A stretch of DNA of 36,039 nucleotides, taken from assembly GCF_031181555.1 (NCBI RefSeq), contig NZ_JAPSKQ010000054.1:1-36039 (forward strand), given 5' to 3'. The notes under the pieces are model-generated. The model was given only the letters and a program-made list of their open reading frames with translations. It searched no databases and was not told where the DNA came from. The translations under genes were made by a program, and so were the position numbers. Numbering within the stretch: the stretch's first letter is position 1; every line of letters starts with the position of its first letter. Source of the stretch: Streptomyces sp. GTDB taxonomy: Bacteria > Actinomycetota > Actinomycetes > Streptomycetales > Streptomycetaceae. This document shows positions 25,863 to 33,785 of this stretch, piece by piece.

Positions 25863-25959
25863 CGGTATACCCCGGGATGCGGCGCCGACCGAGGATCCCG
25901 CGGGCCGGGCTTCCTCGCCGTGGCGTCGGCCGCCATGGGCGAGTCATTGCCGTATGTCC

Positions 25960-25988
25960 TTGATGTCCCCCTATGTACTGTTTAACGT
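25960..25988 (+). promoter_or_regulatory. promoter of the lpqY-sugABC operon
   Basis: TTGATG (25960-25965) and TAACGT (25983-25988) with a 17-bp spacer resemble a vegetative promoter, about 55 bp before the lpqY start. The rest of the 184 bp between tRNA terminator and lpqY shows nothing else. No sugar repressor gene is adjacent. Confidence 0.5.
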
Positions 25989-26046
25989 CGCCGGGTAGGC
26001 ACAGCCGCGGGGTCCGACACCCGCGCCGCCGTCCCGGAAGCGAGGT

Positions 26047-27312
26047 GTGGAGCGCGTGGTGCGACGGACGCGGGCGCTGGTCGCGCTGACTCTGCTGGCA
26101 TCGGCGCTCGCCGCCTGCGGCGGCGACGAGGACAGCGGCCGTCCCACCCTCGACTGGTACAACTTCCCCGACGACTCCGGCGCCCTGCAGAGGGCCGCCG
26201 ACCGCTGCACCGAGGCGTCGGGCGGCCGCTACCGCATCAGCTACCGGAAGCTGCCCCGGGGTGCCGACGGCCAGCGCCAGCAGCTGGTGCGCAGGCTCGC
26301 CGCCGAGGACGACTCCATGGACATCCTGGGCCTGGACGTCACCTGGGCCGCCGAGTTCGCCGAGGCCCGCTGGATCCGGGAGTGGACGGGGGAGACGAAG
26401 CGGCGGGCCACCGAGGGAACCCTGCGCGTCCCGCTGCGGACCGCCACCTGGAAGGACAGGCTCTACGCCGTCCCGTACAACACCAACACCCAGCTCCTGT
26501 GGTACCGGAAGGACCTGGTGCCCACCCCGCCCAGGACCTGGTCCGAGATGCTGAACATGGCCCGCGGCCTCGCCCGGCAGGGCAAACCGCACTACGTGGA
26601 GATCCAGGGCGCCCAGTACGAGGGCCTGACCGTCTGGTTCAACACCCTGGTCAACAGCGCGGGCGGCTCCATCCTCGACCCGGGCGCCACCGAGCCCTCC
26701 CTCGGCCCGCCGGCCGTGCGGGCCGCCACGATCATGCGGGACCTCGCCGACTCGCCGGCCGCGGACCCGTCCCTGCCCAACCAGATGGAGGACCAGAACC
26801 GCCTCGCCATGGAGTCGGGGGTGGCGGCCTTCGAACTGAACTACCCGTTCGTCTATCCGTCCATGAAGGCGAACAACCCGCGGCTGTTCCGGCACTTCCG
26901 CTGGGCGCCCTACCCCCGCGTCGACGCCGGCCGCCCGGCCCGGCCCACCGTCGGCGGCAACCACCTGGCCGTCAGCGCCCACTCCCGCCACCCCGACCTG
27001 GCCTTCGAGGCGGCCCTGTGCCTGCGCAACCGGGAGAACCAGCTCACCGCCGCACTCGAGGGCGGGCTGCCGCCCACCCTGCGCGCCCTGTACGACGAGC
27101 CGGCGTTCAGGGAGGCGTACCCCTTCTCCGAGGAGGTGCTGGCCGCCCTGGAGTCGGGGAGCGTGCGGCCGCTCACCCCCGCCTACCAGAACGTGTCGAT
27201 CGTCATCTCCCACACACTGTCCCCGCCGTCCGCGATCCAGCCGGAGAAGGCCGTCGGCACCATCGGGGAGCAGATCGACGAGGCCCTGCGATCCGAGGGT
27301 GTGATCCCGTGA
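26047..27312 (+). CDS. lpqY: LpqY-like trehalose-binding lipoprotein of an ABC importer
   Basis: A 421-residue extracellular solute-binding lipoprotein. The lipobox LAAC places the acylated cysteine at C24 after the hydrophobic ALVALTLLASA. The text follows mycobacterial LpqY closely in places: RCTEASGGRYRI, DILGLDVTWAAEFAEA, NTNTQLLWYRKDLVPTPP, GLTVWFNTLVNSAGGS, FELNYPFVYPSM, and EGGLPPTLRALYD. LpqY delivers trehalose to SugABC; trehalose (or a related disaccharide) is therefore the likely ligand, by similarity and gene order. GTG 26047 has GGAAG 6 nt upstream; GTG 26056/26059 are alternatives. It heads a four-gene operon. Confidence 0.92.
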   Translation: MERVVRRTRALVALTLLASALAACGGDEDSGRPTLDWYNFPDDSGALQRAADRCTEASGGRYRISYRKLPRGADGQRQQLVRRLAAEDDSMDILGLDVTWAAEFAEARWIREWTGETKRRATEGTLRVPLRTATWKDRLYAVPYNTNTQLLWYRKDLVPTPPRTWSEMLNMARGLARQGKPHYVEIQGAQYEGLTVWFNTLVNSAGGSILDPGATEPSLGPPAVRAATIMRDLADSPAADPSLPNQMEDQNRLAMESGVAAFELNYPFVYPSMKANNPRLFRHFRWAPYPRVDAGRPARPTVGGNHLAVSAHSRHPDLAFEAALCLRNRENQLTAALEGGLPPTLRALYDEPAFREAYPFSEEVLAALESGSVRPLTPAYQNVSIVISHTLSPPSAIQPEKAVGTIGEQIDEALRSEGVIP

Positions 27313-27377
27313 ACCACCACCTCCCGCAGCACCCCGCCGGCCCGCGGGCGGCCTTCCGCCCGGGCGGTCCGAGATGA
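27309..27377 (+). CDS. 22-codon mini-ORF bridging lpqY and sugA
   Basis: GTG 27309 overlaps the lpqY stop (GTGA 27309-27312) and its TGA 27375-27377 overlaps the sugA ATG (ATGA 27374-27377). The peptide would be His/Pro/Arg-rich with no family likeness. Its exact fit at both ends suggests a device that carries ribosomes across the 61-bp gap, or pure chance in high-GC DNA. Confidence 0.35.
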   Translation: MNHHLPQHPAGPRAAFRPGGPR

Positions 27378-28351
27378 GCACGATGGCGGACCCGGCCGGC
27401 CCCCCGCCGTCCGGCGGGACGCGGTCCGGGCGCAGCGGAGGGAACGGACGGAAGGGGAAGGGCCGAGCGGCCCTCTCGGCCGGCGCCAAGCAGGAGCGGC
27501 GCCTGGGCTGGCTGCTGTGCGCACCGGCCGTCCTGGTCATGTTCGCCGTGACCGCCTATCCCATCGGCTACGCCGTCTACCTGTCCCTCCAGCGCTACGA
27601 CCTGCGCTTCCCGGCGCAGGCGGAGTTCGTGGGGCTGAGGAACTACGGGGCGGTGCTGTCCTCCCCGTACTGGTGGGACGCCTTCTGGGTCACGCTCTTC
27701 GTCACCGCCGTGTCGGTGGCCGTCGAACTGGTCCTCGGCATGGGGCTCGCCCTGGTGATGCACCGCACGCTCTTCCTGCGCGGCACGATCCGCACCGCGG
27801 TCCTCATCCCCTACGGCATCGTCACCGTCGTCGCCGCCTTCTCCTGGCAGTACGCCTGGACCCCCGAGCTCGGCTATCTCGCCGAACTGCTGCCCAGCGG
27901 TGAGGCCCCGCTCACCGAGCAGTGGCCCGCGCTGTGGCTGATCATCCTCGCCGAGGTGTGGAAGACCACCCCGTTCATGGCGCTGCTGCTGCTCGCCGGC
28001 CTCGCCCTGGTCCCCGAGGAGACCCTGAAGGCGGCCATGGTGGACGGTGCCACCCCCTGGCAGCGGTTCATCAAGGTCATGCTGCCGCTGATGAAGCCGG
28101 CCATCCTGGTGGCGCTGCTCTTCCGCACGCTGGACGCGTTCCGGATCTTCGACAACATCTACGTCCTGACCTCGGGCGCCCACGGCACCGGCTCCCTGTC
28201 CATCCTCGGCTACGACAACCTGTTCACCGCGCTGAACCTGGGCATCGGGTCGGCGATCTCGGTCCTGATCTTCCTCTGCGTCGGGATCATCGCCTTCACC
28301 TTCGTCAAACTGTTCGGCGCCGCCGCACCGGGCGCGGAGGTGAAGCGCTGA
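27374..28351 (+). CDS. sugA: SugA-like ABC transporter permease
   Basis: A 325-residue inner-membrane permease (MalF-type) with a charged 40-residue N-terminal tail and six hydrophobic segments, the first at [23 protein letters not shown]. The EAA loop that docks on the ATPase reads [24 protein letters not shown]. Pairs with SugB to form the trehalose-type channel. ATG 27374; ATG 27383 is an in-frame alternative. The ribosome binding site is weak (GGTCCGAG), consistent with coupling through the mini-ORF. Its TGA shares one base with the sugB ATG. Confidence 0.93.
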   Translation: MSTMADPAGPPPSGGTRSGRSGGNGRKGKGRAALSAGAKQERRLGWLLCAPAVLVMFAVTAYPIGYAVYLSLQRYDLRFPAQAEFVGLRNYGAVLSSPYWWDAFWVTLFVTAVSVAVELVLGMGLALVMHRTLFLRGTIRTAVLIPYGIVTVVAAFSWQYAWTPELGYLAELLPSGEAPLTEQWPALWLIILAEVWKTTPFMALLLLAGLALVPEETLKAAMVDGATPWQRFIKVMLPLMKPAILVALLFRTLDAFRIFDNIYVLTSGAHGTGSLSILGYDNLFTALNLGIGSAISVLIFLCVGIIAFTFVKLFGAAAPGAEVKR

Positions 28352-29184
28352 TGGCCGCCGCAGGCAAGACGCATGCCACCCGATGGGGTGTCGTCAACGT
28401 CGTGGTGGTGCTGTACGCCCTGTTCCCGGTGTGGTGGATCGCCGCGCTGTCGTTCAAGGACCCCAGCACCCTCTCCGACGGCAACTACTTCCCCCGGGAC
28501 TGGACCTGGGAGAACTACCGGGGCATCTTCCGGACCGCCGAGTTCACGCGGGCGCTCGTCAACTCGATCGGCATCGCCCTGATCGCCACCGTGATCGCGG
28601 TGATCCTCGGCACCATGGCCGCCTACGCGGTCGCCCGGCTGCGCTTTCCCGGCAAGCAGGTCCTCATCGGCATGTCCCTGCTGATCGCCATGTTCCCGCC
28701 GATCTCGCTGGTGTCCCCGCTGTTCGACATCGAGCGGATCATCGGCATCTTCGACACCTGGCTCGGGCTGATCATCCCGTACATGACCTTCTCGCTGCCG
28801 TTGGCGATCTACACCCTGTCGGCCTTCTTCCGGGAGATCCCCTGGGACCTGGAGAAGGCCGCCAAGGTGGACGGGGCCACACCCGCACAGGCCTTCCGGC
28901 TGGTCATCGTGCCGCTCGCCGCGCCGGGCGTGTTCACCACCGCCATCCTCGTGTTCATCTTCTGCTGGAACGACTTCCTGTTCGCGATCTCACTGACGTC
29001 CACCGAGTCCGCGCGCACGGTGCCCGCCGCGATCGCGTTCTTCACCGGCAGCTCACAGTTCCAGCAGCCCACCGGGTCGATCGCCGCCGCCGCCGTGGTG
29101 ATCACCGTCCCGATCATCGTTTTCGTCCTGCTCTTCCAGCGGCGGATCGTCGCCGGACTCACTTCCGGAGCGGTCAAGGGATGA
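28351..29184 (+). CDS. sugB: SugB-like ABC transporter permease
   Basis: A 277-residue MalG-type permease with six membrane segments ([21 protein letters not shown] first, [22 protein letters not shown] last). The EAA loop is [29 protein letters not shown] 28351 overlaps the sugA stop by one base. The stop again overlaps an out-of-frame ATG (29181), but the ATPase gene has its own strong AAGGAGG. Confidence 0.94.
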   Translation: MAAAGKTHATRWGVVNVVVVLYALFPVWWIAALSFKDPSTLSDGNYFPRDWTWENYRGIFRTAEFTRALVNSIGIALIATVIAVILGTMAAYAVARLRFPGKQVLIGMSLLIAMFPPISLVSPLFDIERIIGIFDTWLGLIIPYMTFSLPLAIYTLSAFFREIPWDLEKAAKVDGATPAQAFRLVIVPLAAPGVFTTAILVFIFCWNDFLFAISLTSTESARTVPAAIAFFTGSSQFQQPTGSIAAAAVVITVPIIVFVLLFQRRIVAGLTSGAVKG

Positions 29185-29251
29185 CCGGCCGCACCGAGCC
29201 GTCCCGCACCACCCCGGATCCGGCAGGCCCGAAGGCAAGGAGGCACCACCC

Positions 29252-30442
29252 ATGGCCGAGATCGTCCTCGAGGGAGTCACCAAGCGTTATCCCGACGGAT
29301 CCCTCGCCGTGAAGGACGTGGACCTCGACATCGCCGACGGCGAGTTCGTGATCCTGGTCGGCCCGTCCGGATGCGGCAAGTCCACCACCCTGAACATGAT
29401 CGCCGGGCTCGAGGACATCACCGAGGGCACCCTGCGCATCGGCGGCCGGGTCGTCAACGACCTCGCCCCCAAGGAGCGCGACGTCGCCATGGTGTTCCAG
29501 AGCTACGCCCTGTACCCGCACATGAACGTGCGCGAGAACATGGGCTTCCCGCTGCGGCTGGCGAAGGTGGACAAGGCCACCGTCGACCGCAAGGTCGAGG
29601 AGGCCGCCCGGGTGCTCGACCTCACCGAGTTCCTGGACCGCAAGCCCGCGAACCTCTCCGGCGGCCAGCGCCAGCGGGTGGCCATGGGGCGGGCCATCGT
29701 CCGTGACCCCAAGGCGTTCCTGATGGACGAGCCGCTGTCCAACCTGGACGCCAAGCTCCGGGTGCAGATGCGCACCCAGATCTCCCGGCTGCAACGCCGT
29801 CTGGGCACCACCACCGTGTACGTCACCCACGACCAGACCGAGGCGATGACCCTCGGTGACCGGGTCGTGGTCATGCGGCAGGGCCTGGTCCAGCAGATCG
29901 GCAGCCCCGCCCAGCTCTACGACATGCCGCGCAACCTGTTCGTCGCCGGCTTCATCGGCTCCCCGGCGATGAACTTCGTCAACGCCTCCCTGTCCGGCGG
30001 CGTCCTGCGCACCCCGCTGGGCGAACTGCCGCTCGACGACCGCGTGCGCAGGGTGCTGGAACGGCGGAACGCGCCCCGCGAGGTCATCGTCGGGCTGCGT
30101 CCGGAGGCCTTCGAGGACGCGAGCCTGGCGCGCGAGGCGGGCGGCCCCGCGATCACCGTCACCGTGGACGTACTGGAGTCGCTGGGCTCGGACGCGTACG
30201 TCTACTTCAGCGCGGAGGGCGGGCCGGTGACGACCGCCGAACTGGAGGAACTCGCCACGGACTCCGGCGTGCGCGACACCGGCGCCGGGGCAGCCCCGCA
30301 GATCGTGGCCCGGCTGGACGCCGCCACCCGCGCCCGCGAGGGCGCGCCCGTGGACCTCCGGGTCGACATGGGCAAGGCCCATGTCTTCGACCCGTCGACC
30401 GGCGCGAACCTCACGCACCCGGACGGCACGGGCGGCCCCTGA
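29252..30442 (+). CDS. sugC: SugC-like ABC transporter ATPase, dedicated to the sugar importer
   Basis: A 396-residue ATPase of the MalK/MsmK/SugC family. Walker A GPSGCGKSTT (about 37-46), Q-loop FQSYALYPHM, signature LSGGQRQRV (about 135), Walker B AFLMDEP, D-loop SNLDAKLR, switch H in YVTHDQTEAMT, then an OB-type regulatory domain ending AHVFDPSTGANLT. Similarity to mycobacterial SugC is strong through the whole NBD. AAGGAGG (29238-29244) precedes ATG 29252. Most streptomycete sugar importers lack their own ATPase and borrow MsiK, so an operon-encoded one is notable. A strong terminator follows. Confidence 0.95.
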   Translation: MAEIVLEGVTKRYPDGSLAVKDVDLDIADGEFVILVGPSGCGKSTTLNMIAGLEDITEGTLRIGGRVVNDLAPKERDVAMVFQSYALYPHMNVRENMGFPLRLAKVDKATVDRKVEEAARVLDLTEFLDRKPANLSGGQRQRVAMGRAIVRDPKAFLMDEPLSNLDAKLRVQMRTQISRLQRRLGTTTVYVTHDQTEAMTLGDRVVVMRQGLVQQIGSPAQLYDMPRNLFVAGFIGSPAMNFVNASLSGGVLRTPLGELPLDDRVRRVLERRNAPREVIVGLRPEAFEDASLAREAGGPAITVTVDVLESLGSDAYVYFSAEGGPVTTAELEELATDSGVRDTGAGAAPQIVARLDAATRAREGAPVDLRVDMGKAHVFDPSTGANLTHPDGTGGP

Positions 30443-30443
30443 C

Positions 30444-30487
30444 ACCACGGCCGGAGGGTCCTCGTGCGAGGGCCCTCCGGCCGTGGT
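30444..30487. terminator. bidirectional terminator after sugC
   Basis: CCACGGCCGGAGGG (30445-30458) is perfectly inverted as CCCTCCGGCCGTGG (30473-30486), with a further A-T pair outside; loop 14 nt. It also abuts the stop of the convergent DUF4916-type gene. Confidence 0.88.
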
Positions 30488-31023
30488 CAGACCGCGCAGC
30501 CCGCGTGCGCCAGCGCCTGCTTCAGCAGCACCCCGTGCCCGCCCGGCATCTCGCTCTGCACCGCCTGCGACACGGCCTCCTGCGGGCTGAACCACACCAG
30601 GTCGAGGGCGTCCTGCCGGGGCCGGCAGTCACCCGTCACCGGCACGATGTAGGCCAGCGACACCGCGTGCTGGCGGGGGTCGTGGAAGGGGGTGATGCCC
30701 TGGGTGGGGAAGTACTCCGCGACCGTGAACGGCTGGAGCGAGGCCGGGACGCGGGGCAGCGCCACCGGTCCGAGGTCCTTCTCCAGATGGCGCAGCAGGG
30801 CGTCGCGGACGCGCTCGTGGTGCAGCACCCGGCCGGAGACCAGAGTCCGGCTGACCGTCCCGTCGGGCCCGATGCGCAGCAGCAGGCCGACGCTGGTGAC
30901 TTCGCCGCTGTCGTCCACGCGCACGGGGACGGCCTCGACGTACAGGATCGGCATGCGGGCGCGCGCCATCTCCAGATCGTCGGAGGACAGCCAACCGGGC
31001 GTGGTCTCGGTCATGTCAGACAT
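30487..31023 (-). CDS. NUDIX-like protein of the DUF4916 type
   Basis: A 178-residue cytoplasmic protein. The order of strands (PILYVEAVPVRVDD, VGLLLRIGPDG, LVSGRVLHHERVRDALLRHLEKDLG, AEYFPTQGITPFHDPRQHAVSLAYIVPV, DLVWFSP) follows the NUDIX fold, but the canonical catalytic box GX5EX7REUXEEXGU is replaced by SGRVLHHERVRDALLRHLEKDLG, which keeps the E-R-helix pattern only partly. I assign it to DUF4916 from memory. ATG 31023 has no ribosome binding site but follows a TATGAT box by 6 nt, suggesting a leaderless mRNA; ATG 31014 is an alternative. Substrate unknown. Confidence 0.8.
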   Translation of the reverse strand: MSDMTETTPGWLSSDDLEMARARMPILYVEAVPVRVDDSGEVTSVGLLLRIGPDGTVSRTLVSGRVLHHERVRDALLRHLEKDLGPVALPRVPASLQPFTVAEYFPTQGITPFHDPRQHAVSLAYIVPVTGDCRPRQDALDLVWFSPQEAVSQAVQSEMPGGHGVLLKQALAHAGCAV

Positions 31024-31029
31024 TGCTTG

Positions 31030-31035
31030 ATCATA
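31030..31035 (-). promoter_or_regulatory. -10 box for a leaderless DUF4916-type transcript
   Basis: TATGAT on the reverse strand, 6 nt before ATG 31023. No convincing -35 box is seen, so an activator or extended -10 recognition may be needed. Confidence 0.45.
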
Positions 31036-31197
31036 CTTTCAGCGGTTCGCTCGTGGGGGCATCCGCCCCGCACCTCCTGCGACCGGCTCCCCTCCGTCCG
31101 GCCGCCGCGTCCGGAGTCCGGGAGGCGGGCCGTCGGGACCGTCTCCACCCGGTCGACGCCCGCCGTGTCGCCGTAGGACGGCACGACGCCGTTCCCG

Positions 31198-32007
31198 TCA
31201 GGGTTTCACGGCCACCGCGCCGTACTGGGGCACCACGGCGGAGCCGGACGTGGCGTGCCACTGCGAGCACGACACCAGGCCGGGCTCGACCAGTTCCAGT
31301 CCCTCGAAGAACGCGGCGATGTCCGCGGCGCCGCGGGCCGTGATCGGGGGAGTGGCGTTCTCGTTCCAGAACTTCATGGCGGGAACCTGGTCCTCGCCGC
31401 CGACCTCGGGGTCGAAGGTGGGGTGCGTGAGGACGAGGAAGCTCCCGGAGGGCACCGCGGCCATGACGCGGCGCACGATGTCGCGGGCCTCGTCGGTGTC
31501 GAGGACGAAGTTGAGGATGCCCAGCATCATCACCGCGACGGGCCGGGTGAGGTCCAGCGTGTCGGCGGCCCGCTCGAGGATGGCGTCCGGGTCGTGCACG
31601 TCGGCGTCGATGTAGTCGGTGGCGCCGTCGCGGGTGCCGGTGAGCAGGGTGCGGGCGTGCGCCAGCACGATCGGGTCGTTGTCGACGTACACGATCCGCG
31701 CGTCGGGCGCGATCCGCTGGGCGATCTCATGGGTGTTGTCGGCGGTCGGCAGCCCGGTGCCGATGTCGAGGAACTGCCGCACGCCGCGCTCGCCGACCAG
31801 GTACGTCACCGCCCGGCCCAGGAACTCCCGGTCCGCCCGGGCGATGTCCCGGATGATCGGGATGATCGAGGCGACGTGGTCGCCGACCTGCTGGTCGACC
31901 TCGTAGTTGTCCTTGCCGCCGATCCAGTAGTTCCACACGCGCGCGTTGTGCGCCACACCGGTGTTCAGCCTCGCCGAGCCGCTCGGCGGGGTGTGGCTCT
32001 CACTCAC
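31198..32007 (-). CDS. SAM-dependent methyltransferase, PF04672 (DUF574) family
   Basis: A 269-residue protein of the actinomycete S-adenosyl methyltransferase group formerly called DUF574. The start region LNTGVAHNARVWNYWIGGKDNYEVDQ is the family hallmark, FLDIGTGLPTADNTHEIAQ is the SAM-binding motif I, VYVDNDPIVLAHAR motif II, and AVMMLGILNFVLD follows. GTG 32007 with GGGAGAGGGAGAGA upstream; the frame is open further up but lacks family text. Streptomycetes carry many paralogues, often near regulatory genes; their substrates are generally unknown. A 12-bp palindrome stands in its leader. Confidence 0.9.
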   Translation of the reverse strand: MSESHTPPSGSARLNTGVAHNARVWNYWIGGKDNYEVDQQVGDHVASIIPIIRDIARADREFLGRAVTYLVGERGVRQFLDIGTGLPTADNTHEIAQRIAPDARIVYVDNDPIVLAHARTLLTGTRDGATDYIDADVHDPDAILERAADTLDLTRPVAVMMLGILNFVLDTDEARDIVRRVMAAVPSGSFLVLTHPTFDPEVGGEDQVPAMKFWNENATPPITARGAADIAAFFEGLELVEPGLVSCSQWHATSGSAVVPQYGAVAVKP

Positions 32008-32026
32008 GGTCTCTCCCTCTCCCTTG

Positions 32027-32085
32027 CCGGTACGGCCGCGTCCGGCCGTACCGGTCATTGTGCCGCGTGATGATCACGTTGTCCC
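32027..32085 (-). promoter_or_regulatory. methyltransferase promoter region with two palindromes
   Basis: Reverse-strand GGGACA (32085-32080) and CACAAT (32062-32057) have a 17-bp spacer that contains CGTGATGATCACG (32066-32078), a perfect 6-1-6 dyad. Downstream, CCGGTACGGCCG (32027-32038) is inverted at 32043-32054, a 12-bp hairpin with a 4-nt loop between promoter and ribosome binding site. The promoter overlaps the 3' end of the upstream gene. The dyad is a candidate operator, the hairpin a candidate attenuator. Confidence 0.45.
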
Positions 32086-32792
32086 GGGAATGAGGGGACC
32101 GGGAAGAGGGGAGGGGCGAGGGAGCGGAGCGCTCCGGGTCCGGCTACGGCCCGGCTCAGCACGTCCTCGGCCACGTCCTTGTCGACCGCCGCCCGCACCA
32201 ACGCGGCCGCGAGGACGGCCGGTTCGGTCCGCCCCGCGAGGGCGGCCGGCCGGTCCGGGTCCCGCGGCAGCTCCAGCCGCTGCGCGCCCTGCGGCGCCTT
32301 GGCGTCCAGGCAGGGGGCGGTCTCGGGCCAGACGCGCTGCACCTCGCGCAGGAAGATGTCGGCACCGGCCGGTCCCACACCGGGGAACTCCTGGAGCAGA
32401 CGGCGCAGTTCGGGGACCCCGCCCTCCGCCTCCGCGCGCAGCCTGCGCAGGTCGCCGCCCCGGCGATCGGTCAACAACCCGGCAGCGTCGCCCGGCTGGG
32501 TCGCGGTGCGCTCGTCGTAGCGGCGGTAGCCGCCCCGGCCGAGGGCGTCCACCCGCTCCTGCCGGTCGGCACCGGCCATGCGGCGGGGATCGCGCAGCCC
32601 CGCCTCGTGCAGGGCACGGGCGGTGGCCACGGCGATCGACCCGCGGATCCGGGCACTGAGCAGATGGGCCGGCACCAGCAGCCGGTACAGCGGCTGCGGG
32701 GTGTCCTTCAGCCGGATGCCCGCGTCCTCCGCGTACGTCCGGCCGTGGGCGGCGACGAGCGCGCGGACGACCCGCTCGTCGCGGCCGGGCAC
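32055..32792 (-). CDS. endonuclease III-like helix-hairpin-helix protein, probably catalytically degenerate
   Basis: A 245-residue all-helical HhH-GPD-type protein. The hairpin reads LLQEFPGVGPAGADIFLREVQRVWPETAP; in true endonuclease III the corresponding LPGVGRKTA carries the catalytic lysine, which is absent here, and there is no four-cysteine iron-sulfur loop. It could bind DNA without glycosylase activity, or use other residues. GTG 32792 begins three bases after the DUF3140 stop triplet, so the two are one transcription unit. The last about 30 residues are low-complexity and run into the promoter of the next gene. Relatives occur near Ku/DUF3140-type genes in actinomycetes (from memory). 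Confidence 0.75.
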   Translation of the reverse strand: MPGRDERVVRALVAAHGRTYAEDAGIRLKDTPQPLYRLLVPAHLLSARIRGSIAVATARALHEAGLRDPRRMAGADRQERVDALGRGGYRRYDERTATQPGDAAGLLTDRRGGDLRRLRAEAEGGVPELRRLLQEFPGVGPAGADIFLREVQRVWPETAPCLDAKAPQGAQRLELPRDPDRPAALAGRTEPAVLAAALVRAAVDKDVAEDVLSRAVAGPGALRSLAPPLFPVPSFPGQRDHHAAQ

Positions 32793-32794
32793 GG

Positions 32795-33127
32795 CTACGC
32801 CTTGAGCGGGTCGTGGCCGAGCGTCATCAGGCGGTGCCGGCGGCCGGTGTCCTCGGCGGCGGGCTCGTTCTCCAGGTCCGTCTGCGCGGTGACGGTGTCC
32901 ACGACCTCCTCCATCACGCGCAGGTCGTCCTCGGTGAGGTCGGTGCGCCGCTTCTGCAGGATGGCGAGGACGTGCTGTCCGGTTTCGGTGCCCGCCTGCT
33001 CCGGCAGCGGTTCCGTCCGCTCGTCGGCGTCGCGCACCCGCAGCCAGGCCGCGAGTTCCGCCGAGGTCATGTTCACCACGCGGTGGAAGTCCTCCCACAG
33101 CGCGTCGATGTCGAGGGCGTCGCTCAT
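32795..33127 (-). CDS. DUF3140 protein
   Basis: A 110-residue acidic protein of the DUF3140 family, recognised from ALWEDFHRVVNMTSAELAAWL, ILQKRRTDLTEDDLRVMEEVVDTV and HRLMTLGHDPLK at the end. Entirely helical by appearance, no membrane segment. ATG 33127. It is followed by the HhH protein with two intervening bases and preceded by dps after 99 bp on the same strand, so the three may form a DNA-protection unit. Function not known. Confidence 0.88.
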   Translation of the reverse strand: MSDALDIDALWEDFHRVVNMTSAELAAWLRVRDADERTEPLPEQAGTETGQHVLAILQKRRTDLTEDDLRVMEEVVDTVTAQTDLENEPAAEDTGRRHRLMTLGHDPLKA

Positions 33128-33226
33128 GGTGTGCCCCTTACATGCGTCCGTGCTCCGGCCGGGCGCGGGTCCGCGCGGGGACGCGGATGCCGGGCGCCGG
33201 CCCGTTCGGTGCGGGTGCGGCGGCGG

Positions 33227-33709
33227 TCAGGACTCGCCGGGGAAGTTCTCCGCCTCGAACATCCACCGCTGCTTCTCCAGCTCCGCGGTGATCGAGATCA
33301 GCAGGTCCTGGGTGACCAGGTCCGCCTTCTCGGTGGCGTCGATGCGCTCGCGCAGCCGCGCGATCGCCGCCCCGAGCGCCTCCGTCATCACCTGAACGGC
33401 CTCCGAGTCGCGCAGCCAGCCCTCCTTCGGGGCCGGCAGGGAGAAGACCTTGGCGATGGTCTCCGGGCGGCCGTCCGGCGGCACGCCGAGCGCCGCGGCC
33501 CGCTCCGCCACCGTGTCGGACTGGGCGCGCGCGGCCGAGACCACCTCGTCCAGCTGGAAGTGGATCGAACGGAAGCGCGGACCCACGACGTTCCAGTGCG
33601 CCTGCTTCCCGATCAGCGACAGCCCGAGCAGGTCCACCAGGGTGCCCTGGAGGGCCTCGCAGGAAACCCGCCGGGCCTCGTCGGGCAGAGTGCTCCTCAC
33701 AACGGTCAT
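33227..33709 (-). CDS. dps: Dps ferritin-like DNA-protection protein
   Basis: A 160-residue Dps mini-ferritin that oxidises ferrous iron with hydrogen peroxide and, as a dodecamer, shields DNA. The inter-subunit ferroxidase ligands are all present at the standard spacing: H38 (KQAHWNVVG), H50, D54, D65 and E69. The C-terminal helix EKADLVTQDLLISITAELEKQRWMFEAENF is typical. ATG 33709 has GGAGGAAC; longer in-frame starts upstream are unsupported. The N-terminus is short with few basic residues, so DNA binding by a tail is not obvious. Confidence 0.95.
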   Translation of the reverse strand: MTVVRSTLPDEARRVSCEALQGTLVDLLGLSLIGKQAHWNVVGPRFRSIHFQLDEVVSAARAQSDTVAERAAALGVPPDGRPETIAKVFSLPAPKEGWLRDSEAVQVMTEALGAAIARLRERIDATEKADLVTQDLLISITAELEKQRWMFEAENFPGES

Positions 33710-33785
33710 GGGTGCTGTTCCTCCTCGATGTGTCGGCGGCCTTACGGAGCGGCGCCTCGCCGAAGCGGAAGAACGCTCGGGTTCC

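Noticed and set aside
31031..31270. Reverse-strand 79-codon frame
   Set aside because: Arg-rich, no family likeness, and it overlaps the DUF4916-type promoter region and the end of the methyltransferase gene.
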